Positions 7,526 to 14,863 of a DNA stretch of 64,000 nt are shown piece after piece (the stretch's first letter is position 1; every line of letters starts with the position of its first letter). A program made the position numbers and the translations under genes. Origin of the DNA: an uncultured Actinomycetes bacterium (GTDB lineage: Bacteria; Actinomycetota; Acidimicrobiia; Acidimicrobiales; RAAP-2); contig CAIKAC010000005.1 in assembly GCA_903825305.1 (NCBI GenBank), positions 1-64,000 of the forward strand, in the 5' to 3' direction. Below the pieces are notes generated by a model. It was not told the origin of the DNA, made no database searches, and saw nothing but the letters and a program-made list of their open reading frames with translations.

Positions 7526-7861
7526 TCAGGTATCACTCACAGCACTAAATTTCGTTGGCGTTTCAAGCATGGCCAACAAGTCTCCCACCGCATGGTTGGC
7601 CTCGATCGGGTGACGGAAGGGCACGGCAGCTACCACGGTGTAGGTATTTCTCCGCCCGGTTCGCTCCCGAATCAAATAGCCAGCGGCTACCAGGTCAGCG
7701 ATGATGGCCTGCGTTGCTCGCTCGGTAATGCCCACTTCTGTCGCAATCTCTCGAGTTCGAATAGTCGGATTTCGATGAATGCAAATCAGCACGTGCGAGT
7801 GATTGCTCAAGAAGGTCCATTCCTTCTTTCGCTGTTGGGGAGCATGCGGTGGCTGTTCCAT
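7526..7861 (-). CDS. Winged-helix transcriptional regulator beside dabBA
   Basis: The 111-residue protein has a MarR-like winged-helix core: WTFLSNHSHVLICIHRNPT, TREIATEVGITERATQAIIADL (recognition helix) and a wing, AAGYLIRERTGRRNTYTVV. The C-terminus (HPIEANHAVGDLLAML) may form a dimer helix. It lies upstream of dabB in the same direction with 67 bp between them, and that gap carries the dabB promoter and an inverted repeat. Control of dabBA is therefore likely. DabAB loci in other bacteria are often linked to LysR regulators; a small MarR-like protein is a different solution. Confidence 0.75.
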   Translation of the reverse strand: MEQPPHAPQQRKKEWTFLSNHSHVLICIHRNPTIRTREIATEVGITERATQAIIADLVAAGYLIRERTGRRNTYTVVAAVPFRHPIEANHAVGDLLAMLETPTKFSAVSDT

Positions 7862-7908
7862 ACCTCGTCAGTTTTGCACGATTGGCGAGAAGTTGTTCGA
7901 GATCCTCA

Positions 7909-8724
7909 GTGACGTCGGGTCTTTTGGCAACCAAGCACCGCAAGATCACGATGGTTGCACCAGCACTCGAAGCCATCGGGTGGACGGTGAGCGACGTCGA
8001 GGTAGATACCGATGTGCTGGGAACCTTCGCCGGTGACGTTCCTCGTCTCGGGTCGGCGCTCGACACCGCTCGCAAGAAGGCGCTGTTAGGACGCAGATAC
8101 AGCGATGATCCCTGGCTCCTTGCATCCGAGGGTTCCATTAATCAATGGCTTCCCGGTATCCATCGAGATGTTGAGATCGTGGTCGCACTACATCGCTCTC
8201 ACGAGGTCATGGTGGTCGGCATGGCGGATAGCTTCGATATTTTCTGCACTCGGTTCGTTGTTGATCACAACACATCAGAAGAAGAAATTCACCTCATGTG
8301 CGCGGGAGCTGACTTGTCACGGCATCATCTTGTGATCTCAGCCTCTGATCATTCCTTCTCACCAATTGGCGGATTGAGTAGTACCGAAGTTGTTCTCGAT
8401 GCCATTAAAGAACGACGAGCACGCACTCGGCGATTGGTCATTCAGACTGATCTTCGAGCACACCTCTGTCCATCTCGCCAAGCGACGATTGTTGCGGCAT
8501 CTCGAGACCTTGCTCTTCGCTTGAATCACCCGTGCCCACGCTGTTACCAACCCGGATATGGAGAAGAACAAGCAATTACGGGCTTAGCGTGTCGTGATTG
8601 TCGTATGCCGACTCAAGAAATCGCAGCGAGGCAATACCTCTGTCCGTGGTGCCATCATCGTGAGACCCAAGACGTGACAGGTTCTCTTGCAGATCCGAGT
8701 AACTGCTCTCTGTGTAATCCCTGA
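7909..8724 (+). CDS. DUF6671-like protein with C-terminal zinc ribbon
   Basis: The protein of about 271 residues begins LLATKHRKITMVAPALE and contains DTDVLGTFAGDVPRLGSALDTARKKALLG and LASEGSI. These features match my recollection of the DUF6671 family; the function is unknown. The spacing of K-H-R-K near the N-terminus, G-S-A-L-D-T-A-R-K-K-A and L-A-S-E-G-S recalls the ITPase/YjjX fold. The C-terminal 60 residues carry four CxxC or CPxC pairs (CPRCYQ, CRDC, CPWC, CSLC), i.e. one or two zinc ribbons. I chose the GTG at 7909; the ATG at 7849 would overlap the divergent regulator's start. It is divergent from the dab operon, so a shared control region is possible. Confidence 0.65.
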   Translation: MTSGLLATKHRKITMVAPALEAIGWTVSDVEVDTDVLGTFAGDVPRLGSALDTARKKALLGRRYSDDPWLLASEGSINQWLPGIHRDVEIVVALHRSHEVMVVGMADSFDIFCTRFVVDHNTSEEEIHLMCAGADLSRHHLVISASDHSFSPIGGLSSTEVVLDAIKERRARTRRLVIQTDLRAHLCPSRQATIVAASRDLALRLNHPCPRCYQPGYGEEQAITGLACRDCRMPTQEIAARQYLCPWCHHRETQDVTGSLADPSNCSLCNP

Positions 8725-8768
8725 CCAGGTTTCGCATGAGCGTTCTCTCGGTTCAAGACTCATTGGTC

Positions 8769-9137
8769 CTACACGACGTTGACGATGGCTTCGTGGTACC
8801 GCTTCAGGTGAGTCTGTGACCAGGTGGCAAGTTGTTCGAGCACCGGCCGAAGAGCTGCTCCGCTCCTTGTCAGCCGGAAGGCATTGTTGCGGGCCACTCC
8901 ATCTGGATCAACCCGCTCAATGATGCCGAAGGTGGTAAGTACGCGCAATCTCGCCGCCAAAATATTGGTTGAAATATGTTCAGGCGAAGAAAGAAGCTCG
9001 GAATACGTTCGGGTTTCGTGCGTGATGAGGTCACGAATTATCACCAGTGACCATTTGTCCCCAAGAAGGTCAAGGCCCGAGCTAATGGGGCAGACTGATC
9101 GCCACTCGATCATTTCGACATCAGGTTGCGTGTCCAC
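8769..9137 (-). CDS. HxlR-family transcriptional regulator
   Basis: This 122-residue winged-helix protein has the HxlR signature CPISSGLDLLGDKWSLVIIRDL, then TYSELLSSPEHISTNILAARL and a GIIERVDPDG wing. HxlR proteins often sense electrophiles or aldehydes through the N-terminal cysteine, which is present here. The GTG start at 9137 has an SD (GGAGGAA) 2-3 bases upstream. It follows the reductase gene by 8 bp in the same direction, so the two form an operon. A perfect inverted repeat upstream of the reductase is the likely operator. Confidence 0.85.
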   Translation of the reverse strand: MDTQPDVEMIEWRSVCPISSGLDLLGDKWSLVIIRDLITHETRTYSELLSSPEHISTNILAARLRVLTTFGIIERVDPDGVARNNAFRLTRSGAALRPVLEQLATWSQTHLKRYHEAIVNVV

Positions 9138-9145
9138 GCTTCCTC

Positions 9146-10132
9146 CTACTGTGAGATCGAAGCCGCCATCTCCCGAATCGACTGATCGATGGGCGTTGGG
9201 TTCCATTTAAGTACTTCGATTGTGGCCTCATTGTTAAATGATGGTTTGGTCCCAAGATAAGGAAGCATGCCTTTAGCTTGACGATCCACAACACTCATTG
9301 CCTTGATCATAAAATCCGGGGCTTTACGCTTGGGGACCTTCCGATAACCGGCATCTCTGAGCACGTGGGCAAAGTGAGCCATCGCAACGGGCTCTGCACT
9401 CGCTGCAATGAATCGTTGACCGGCAGCGTTGGCAGTGGTCATGGCTGCTACGTGGAGGCGAGCAACGTCACGCACGTCAACCATGCCCAAGGCGATGTCA
9501 GGGATCATCGGCATCTTGCCACCAATCATGTCGCGCATCAGCGACACACTCTGGCCGTCAAGTTCAGCGCCTAGCGAAGGACCGTACACTGCTCCTGGGT
9601 TAATCACCACGAGCTCCATCTCACTCTTTCCGACCAGTTCCCAAGCGGCTCGTTCAGCGAGAGTCTTGCTTTTGGCGTAGGCACCGATATTGGCATTGGT
9701 GTCAGACCAGGCATCGGTGCCGTAGCGACCACTCGGCTTCCCAGCAACCATGGCAACCGTTGATGAGGTCAAGACCGTTCTGCGGACCCCAACCTTTTGG
9801 GCTGCCAACAGCACTCGGCGGGTGCCTTCGACTGCAGGGGTGATGAGATCATCTTCATTCTTTGGCTCAGCAAGAACAAAGGGTGAGGCCACATGCATGA
9901 CGTATGCGCAACCACTCATCGCCTCGTCCCAGCCCGTGTCGCTAAGGAGGTCAGCCTCAGCGAAGGTAAGCCGATCTGTAGGAGCAACTGCTGCGATCGC
10001 GTTGCGTGTGTCGTTGACTTTGGAGAGCGAGCGCACCGTGCCCACAACGTCAAAACCTTGGTTCAGCAATTCAGCTGCACAGTGCTGTCCGATGTATCCA
10101 CTAATTCCAGTGACGAGTACTTGTTCGCTCAT
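9146..10132 (-). CDS. NAD(P)-dependent extended-SDR reductase (dihydroflavonol reductase-like)
   Basis: The protein is 328 residues. The Rossmann start is VLVTGISGYIGQHCAAELL (TGxxGxIG), the V-M-H-V-A-S-P-F motif resembles the dihydroflavonol-4-reductase/cinnamoyl-CoA reductase group, and the active-site YAKSK follows an SST triplet (VLTSSTVAMV). Such enzymes reduce aldehydes or ketones with NADPH. The substrate is unknown. It is co-transcribed with an HxlR regulator, which suggests induction by a reactive carbonyl. The intergenic region 10133-10335 carries a clear palindrome. Confidence 0.85.
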   Translation of the reverse strand: MSEQVLVTGISGYIGQHCAAELLNQGFDVVGTVRSLSKVNDTRNAIAAVAPTDRLTFAEADLLSDTGWDEAMSGCAYVMHVASPFVLAEPKNEDDLITPAVEGTRRVLLAAQKVGVRRTVLTSSTVAMVAGKPSGRYGTDAWSDTNANIGAYAKSKTLAERAAWELVGKSEMELVVINPGAVYGPSLGAELDGQSVSLMRDMIGGKMPMIPDIALGMVDVRDVARLHVAAMTTANAAGQRFIAASAEPVAMAHFAHVLRDAGYRKVPKRKAPDFMIKAMSVVDRQAKGMLPYLGTKPSFNNEATIEVLKWNPTPIDQSIREMAASISQ

Positions 10133-10187
10133 TGCTACAGCTCCCTTGACATCTCACCGTTACCGAGCCAGTTCGATAACGGAAGTT

Positions 10188-10208
10188 TAACTTGTATAAC
10201 GCAAGTTA
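10188..10208. promoter_or_regulatory. Inverted repeat, likely HxlR operator
   Basis: TAACTTG-N7-CAAGTTA: two perfect 7-bp arms 55 bp upstream of the reductase start. The spacer, read on the minus strand, contains GTTATAC, which could be a -10 box, so a bound dimer would block transcription. It is in the 203-bp gap between the reductase and the divergent DUF5684 gene, and may serve either. Confidence 0.6.
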
Positions 10209-10335
10209 GCGAATTGAATTGCAATTTGCAAGTCAATCTTTGTACTTTCGCATGCCAACCGTTGAAGCACGACGACTCATCCACCAAGGATTCCTGGCAT
10301 CGCCTTAGCCTTAGGCAAACAACAAGGGAGTTCCC

Positions 10336-10704
10336 ATGTCACCTGATCTCATTGCGTCAAGCGGTGCCGGAGGGATAGTCATTCTCTACCTTGCCGTCGT
10401 CGTGCTGTCGATCGCTGGGATGTGGACGTCGTTTGCAAAAGCAAAGTTGCCAGGTTGGGGAGCCATCATTCCCTTCTACAACGCCTACCTGTTCTGCAAA
10501 CTCGGAAAACGGCCAGGCTGGTGGCTCATTCTGCTGTGCATTCCTTTGGTCAACATCGTTATCTTGGCAATTGTCAGTTTTGATGTCGCCAAAAACTTCG
10601 GCAAGGGAACAGGCTTTGGTTTTGGCCTCTGGTTGCTCCCGATCATTTTCTGGCCGATCTTGGGATTCGGTTCCGCTACCTACGCTGAGGTTCCGGCCGC
10701 CTAA
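10336..10704 (+). CDS. Small DUF5684-like integral membrane protein
   Basis: The protein of 122 residues is mostly hydrophobic with three membrane helices (about 12-32, 58-78 and 92-112). The stretch KAKLPGWGAIIPFYNAYLF and GKRPGWWLILLCIPLVN is characteristic of a common small family often labelled DUF5684 or signal peptidase-I-like. No catalytic residues are visible and the function is unknown. The ATG follows AGGGAG by a few bases. Confidence 0.75.
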   Translation: MSPDLIASSGAGGIVILYLAVVVLSIAGMWTSFAKAKLPGWGAIIPFYNAYLFCKLGKRPGWWLILLCIPLVNIVILAIVSFDVAKNFGKGTGFGFGLWLLPIIFWPILGFGSATYAEVPAA

Positions 10705-10710
10705 TGCGCG

Positions 10711-10728
10711 GCTTCCTTTAACGGAAGC
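10711..10728. terminator. Short hairpin between convergent genes
   Basis: GCTTCC-TTTAAC-GGAAGC lies between two gene ends (10704 and 10735). The 6-bp stem could serve as a bidirectional terminator, but the stem is short and no T-run follows. Confidence 0.35.
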
Positions 10729-10734
10729 TCCCTG

Positions 10735-11154
10735 CTATTCAGGCAAGATGCCATTGGCGGAACTCGCGCGAAAGACGCCAAGTAGTCGAGCTTCGTCAAC
10801 CATCGCCTGGCGATATTCGTCCCAGTCAGGATGTTCTCCATAACTGCGTCGGTAGTAATCAACGAGTTGGTCGACAATGGCATCGTTGGGATCTTTGGCG
10901 ACGTCGCTGAGGGTGACCACGCCATCGAGGGTTACCCACTGAAAGACGTCATCGCTTGGGATAAAGAGTGCGGCTCGGGGATCACGACGCAGGTTGCGAA
11001 CTTTGGCCCGATCATCGGTCAATGAAATGGTGAATTCATCACCATTGGCGACATAGAAAATCATTGATTGCTGCACTCGACCGTCCTTGCGGAGGGTCGT
11101 GAGGAGTGCATTTCGCTTATCGGCAGCAAAGACAAGGGCACGAGAAAGATCCAT
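10735..11154 (-). CDS. PPOX-class F420/FMN-dependent oxidoreductase
   Basis: The 139-residue split-β-barrel protein contains LTTLRKDGRVQQSMIFYV near the N-terminus and KVRNLRRDPRAALFIPSDD, YRRSYGEHPDWDEYRQAMVDE, typical of the TIGR03618-like PPOX group in actinobacteria. Members bind F420 or FMN and reduce diverse substrates. The substrate is not known. It is a single gene, convergent with the DUF5684 gene. Confidence 0.85.
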   Translation of the reverse strand: MDLSRALVFAADKRNALLTTLRKDGRVQQSMIFYVANGDEFTISLTDDRAKVRNLRRDPRAALFIPSDDVFQWVTLDGVVTLSDVAKDPNDAIVDQLVDYYRRSYGEHPDWDEYRQAMVDEARLLGVFRASSANGILPE

Positions 11155-11223
11155 ACCCCCACGTTATGGGCAGAGCCCCTCTTGGCAGCCTGAATCAAAA
11201 GATGCCGACCATAGGCTCAGAAC

Positions 11224-11643
11224 GTGGCCCCTACTCCCGTCAGTCCTCTCGAGGTCATCTTCGATGGCGATTGCGGATTTTGTCGAGCTTGTGTTCGATG
11301 GATCGAACGCCATGATCGGAGCGGACGGATCACCGCTACGCCTTCAACTCACTGCACGTGGCCTGATAGCGATGACATGCCGTTCGCCACAACGGTGGTG
11401 GCCAGAGATGAAAGTGGCCACACGTACTTCGCATCATCCGCCGTTGCCGCCATCCTTGTGCGGCTGCCTAGCAACTGGGCAACTCTTGGACGATTGGTGC
11501 TTCGTGTAAACCAGATTGGGTTCTTCGCCCGCATCAACGATGGGGTCTACTACTTCGTTGCTAACCATCGCGGAGGAGTCTCACGATTTTTGCGATTCCT
11601 TGGCGTGCTCCGCGATGACCGTGGGTCTTCAGATCATCAGTGA
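11224..11643 (+). CDS. DCC-family thiol-disulfide protein (DUF393)
   Basis: The protein is 139 residues. The family signature FDGDCGFC lies at residues 13-20 and RACVRWIERHD follows. The C-terminal part has FLRFLGVLRDD. DCC proteins are thioredoxin-fold redox proteins of unknown substrate. The start is GTG at 11224. Confidence 0.85.
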   Translation: MAPTPVSPLEVIFDGDCGFCRACVRWIERHDRSGRITATPSTHCTWPDSDDMPFATTVVARDESGHTYFASSAVAAILVRLPSNWATLGRLVLRVNQIGFFARINDGVYYFVANHRGGVSRFLRFLGVLRDDRGSSDHQ

Positions 11644-11658
11644 AGGAAACGAAGGTTC

Positions 11659-11907
11659 TTACTGATCCAAACTCTTGCCGTGGATGAGTCCCTCCCAGGC
11701 AATATGGGGTGCGTGCTTCCAGCCGCTTCGTTTGACCGCTTTAGAAAATTCAGTACCAGCCAACCAAATACCTAAGAGCCCAAGGCCAATTTCAAAGATC
11801 CAGCTACAGATATAGAGCCAGCGAGGTAAGCCAAATATGGCATCAAGGATGAGCCCATAGGGAATCCAAGACAAGAGCCACAGCACCACGCCGACTCTTA
11901 GTTTCAT
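11659..11907 (-). CDS. Small two-helix membrane protein
   Basis: The 82-residue product has hydrophobic segments at about 4-24 and 28-50 (VGVVLWLLSWIPYGLIL; WLYICSWIFEIGLGLLGIWL), followed by a basic tail. I recognise no family. It lies 15 bp from the convergent DCC gene and downstream of the SDR gene by 44 bp. Confidence 0.6.
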   Translation of the reverse strand: MKLRVGVVLWLLSWIPYGLILDAIFGLPRWLYICSWIFEIGLGLLGIWLAGTEFSKAVKRSGWKHAPHIAWEGLIHGKSLDQ

Positions 11908-11951
11908 CTACGCAACGTTGCTTTCGAGCTGGGCAGCATTCGTGTCATTGC

Positions 11952-12674
11952 CTACTGCTGGGCCGTAGGCCGAAGCATCAGTTCATTGATCGTCATGCGC
12001 TTGGGGCGACTGAGCATGAATGCAATCGTCTCACCGACGTCTTGAGCCGGAATGGCCAAGCTGTCATAAGCGGTTTGGATCATTGCCTTCACGTCGGGAT
12101 CCGTGGTGTGTTCTCGCAACTCAGAGTCAATGATTCCTGGCTCCACGGTCATCACTCGCACGTCTGGCAAGAGTTCTTGGCGCAGCGCTTCACTCCAGCC
12201 GTTCATGCCCCACTTCGTTGCAGCGTAACCACTATTGCCCGCGCGAGCTGTTCTCCCCGCAACCGAAGAAATATTGACAATGTCACCACCCGAAGCTTCG
12301 AGGTGCTCGAGGAATGCTTCGGTTGCATTCATGGCTCCCAGAAGATTCACCTCAACCATTCGGCGGCGTTCCTCATGCTGATCACTAGTGAATGGACCTA
12401 GCAACATCACGCCTGCGTTGTTGATCAACGCATCCACTCTTCCCCAGTGGGCGACCACCTGCTCAGCCGCAGCTTGAAGCGATGGGTAGTCAGTGACATC
12501 AGCCTGTACGGCGAGTGCTTGATCTCCAAGTTCAGAAGCAAGAGCGCTCAGTCGGTCACCCCGACGGGCTAACAGTGCGACGCGGTGACCTTCAGCCACC
12601 AAGACTCTGGCGGTGGCTTCGCCAATTCCAGAAGATGCTCCGGTGATCACCATCACTCGACTGTCACTGCTCAT
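11952..12674 (-). CDS. Short-chain dehydrogenase/reductase
   Basis: The 240-residue classical SDR has the NADP-binding TGASSGIG at about 11-18, NNAG at about 86-89, the catalytic Ser in NISSVAGR, and Y-A-A-T-K (Tyr and Lys). The arginine-rich LLARRGDRL after β2 suggests NADP(H). It resembles the YdfG-like group of broad-range 3-hydroxy or serine dehydrogenases. The substrate is undetermined. Confidence 0.88.
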   Translation of the reverse strand: MSSDSRVMVITGASSGIGEATARVLVAEGHRVALLARRGDRLSALASELGDQALAVQADVTDYPSLQAAAEQVVAHWGRVDALINNAGVMLLGPFTSDQHEERRRMVEVNLLGAMNATEAFLEHLEASGGDIVNISSVAGRTARAGNSGYAATKWGMNGWSEALRQELLPDVRVMTVEPGIIDSELREHTTDPDVKAMIQTAYDSLAIPAQDVGETIAFMLSRPKRMTINELMLRPTAQQ

Positions 12675-12736
12675 GATTCATCCCTCATCTTCTTGGTGGT
12701 TGTGTTGTTGCGTTGCGATTGCCCTCTCGAGGCTCG

Positions 12737-13141
12737 CTATTTCTTTTTTGGCTTGGCGGTGGAAAGGTTGTGCGCCACTGCGGCCTTAATCAGTGCTTTA
12801 AACGGCGCCACCTTGATCTTGTCACCTTCGTAGAAATCAAGACCACGACGCACCTTCCCATCCAAACTTGAAGTGAAGAGGCCTGCTGGATCAGGCAACG
12901 AGGCACCTTTAGCGAAGGTCAGCTTCACGTGGGCCTTATAGACCTCTCCCGTACAAATGATCCCGCCATGGCTCCAAACTGGGATATTCCATTTCCACTC
13001 TTCTTCGACCGCAGGGTCGGCTTGATGGATAAGGTCACGAACTCGGGCCAAAATTTCGCCTCGCCAACCACCGGTTTCAGCAATTCGAGCGTCAATACGC
13101 TCGTGAACGGGCAGCGATAGGTCAGTAAGGCTGTGATCCAT
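12737..13141 (-). CDS. DUF1801 protein
   Basis: The 134-residue product has the DUF1801/YdhG pattern: LARVRDLIHQADPAVEEEWKW, IPVWSHGGIICTGEVYKAHVKLTF and the C-terminal ALIKAAVAHN. Family members are small α/β proteins of unknown function. The C-terminus is Lys-rich (KPKKK). Confidence 0.8.
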   Translation of the reverse strand: MDHSLTDLSLPVHERIDARIAETGGWRGEILARVRDLIHQADPAVEEEWKWNIPVWSHGGIICTGEVYKAHVKLTFAKGASLPDPAGLFTSSLDGKVRRGLDFYEGDKIKVAPFKALIKAAVAHNLSTAKPKKK

Positions 13142-14330
13142 GCTTCTTGGCTATCACACGAGGGGCAAACCCTGACCCATGGACTGTCGCACAACCGATT
13201 TTCACAGCCGCCATTGGCCAAAATTCACCGATGCCTTAGTTTGCCTCTCGGGCGGCTATTGCCCGTAACCGCGTGGGGTGCCATTGAGCCTCGATTTCCG
13301 TAATCCCCAGCACGGCCCGCACCCCGACGTGGACGAAGGCCAAAAATTTTGCCTTATATAAGGACAGGTCAAAGGCTGTTTCTGTGAAATATTTTTAGGC
13401 CAAGCCACCCAATGCACCCGAAATTGCCCCTTCACCCATCGATGCCTTACTTAGCCTCAAAGGAGCCTGGGATGGGGCTTCCGCTCCTTCCATCGGTCAA
13501 GCAAAAAGCACTCAGAACAGCAAATTTCCACCTGGCCTCTCCAGCTTTACAAGCCGTCGGACACCGAGCGGGTCATCAATTCATTCTTGGTGACGAACAG
13601 GCGTTCGGCTCAGATCTGCTGGATTACAGGGCTTTGGGCCGTTGTCTCCGTGGGGTGTCCCCATAAAGAGCGTCTCCATTGGATCTTCTCGAACGTACCC
13701 TTTTGTAATTATTAGTCCGTTGCTATTGACTTCATTATTTAAAAATCATTGATGTAATTCATTAATTTATTCCCCATTTATTTCAAGCAGAGTTTTCCAC
13801 AATTCAGTGAATTCTGCTAAATAATCTTCATTCGATTCTCCTGAGACTTGATCGACCCCTCTAAACAGCTGCTTCCTGAGAACGAGTAGCTATGGCAATA
13901 AATAGTGTTTGACCTGTAATTTTAGTTCGCCTTGACCACTGCTTCTCCTGGCGAATGACCAGCGGTGCGCCCCATTGACTCAGGTTCCTACTAGCGTTTT
14001 CATTTGTACTTCGACAGGGATTGTCGCCTCTGAAGAAGGATTGCTTTTGTAAATGAAAGCGCTAATTGTTCGCGGCACGTAGAGAAGTAGTGAGGTACAT
14101 CAGCTCCATACGGTTTGAGAGGATTCGGGATTTGTAGGCCCCCCTCGACTGACCACGGGTTCATCCGGCCAACCACGCTTGCCATGGGAACAACAACTCC
14201 CCGGTGGTGTCACATCACCAGCAAGGTCACTGGAACAACAGCCGAGTACCCGATAACCGACCAACTGAACGATTCCCGGGCTTGGACCTTCCTTGTCCCG
14301 TCGAACCCAAAGAAGGGAGGGCGTGGAGCT
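13142..14330. other. 1.2-kb gap without a convincing gene
   Basis: The stretch has no frame that looks coding. An 84-codon frame (13412-13666, plus) has no recognisable pattern. Bases 13690-13830 are strongly AT-rich compared with the surroundings. Two imperfect copies of GATGCCTTA(G/C)TTxGCCTC occur near 13230 and 13440. The promoter of the Rpf-like gene must lie near its end. I could not fit a known riboswitch. Confidence 0.45.
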
Positions 14331-14846
14331 ATGCGCCGACGTCAATTCATTACCAAGGTGGCAACCATTGTGGTTCCCCTGGTCATTTCTACAAGTGCAA
14401 TCGCAGGAGCTGCTGCTACCTCAAGTGCAGCAAGCAGTAATTCAGCAAGCAGCGGAACCGCTCAGGCGGACCTCAACGTCATGATTGCGCGTGACTTTTC
14501 AGCACGCCTCGACCAAAAAGTGGCAAACCTGATGCCTGAAGGGGCAGCGGCCTTGGACTTGGCTCCAGGGGTAGCCATTCAGATGGCGCAGCCCAAGGTC
14601 ACCAATGATGCAATGTTTGCCTGTATCCGCAACGCCGAAAGCTCAGACCGCTGGGGCATTACCTCAGGGGCCTATGGGATCTTGATTAGCTCTTGGTGGG
14701 CCTTCCACTGGGTCTGGGCCCCCTATGGCAACTTCGAAGTTCCCGGTCAAGCACCAGCAGCCGTTCAGAACCTCGTGGCCTACGAGCTCTACATAGCCGG
14801 TGGCCAGGGCTATGGCGGTTGGCACGACTACTGCACAGGCGAGTAG
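14331..14846 (+). CDS. Secreted Rpf/transglycosylase-like peptidoglycan hydrolase
   Basis: The 171-residue product starts MRRRQFITKVATIVVPLVIS, a signal peptide with an alanine-rich cleavage zone (AGAAATSSAA). The mature part ends in a lysozyme-like domain: FACIRNAESSDRW (candidate catalytic Glu), SGAYGILISSWW, and a closing YIAGGQGYGGWHDYCTG, like the QGWGAWPVC end of resuscitation-promoting factors. Such proteins cleave peptidoglycan glycan strands and promote regrowth. The paired cysteines could form a disulfide. The ATG is preceded by GTGGAG. It is a single-gene unit with a long leader region. Confidence 0.8.
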   Translation: MRRRQFITKVATIVVPLVISTSAIAGAAATSSAASSNSASSGTAQADLNVMIARDFSARLDQKVANLMPEGAAALDLAPGVAIQMAQPKVTNDAMFACIRNAESSDRWGITSGAYGILISSWWAFHWVWAPYGNFEVPGQAPAAVQNLVAYELYIAGGQGYGGWHDYCTGE

Positions 14847-14863
14847 CCCAAGCGCTTAGCTAA

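Noticed and set aside
13412-13666. 84-codon plus-strand frame in the large gap
   Set aside because: No SD, no recognisable pattern, Pro/Leu/His-rich composition typical of chance frames.
14050-14330. c-di-AMP (ydaO) riboswitch before the Rpf-like gene
   Set aside because: Conserved GGGUGAA and CCGACAGCUAACC blocks are not found; only loose similarity (CCGAGTACCCGATAACC).
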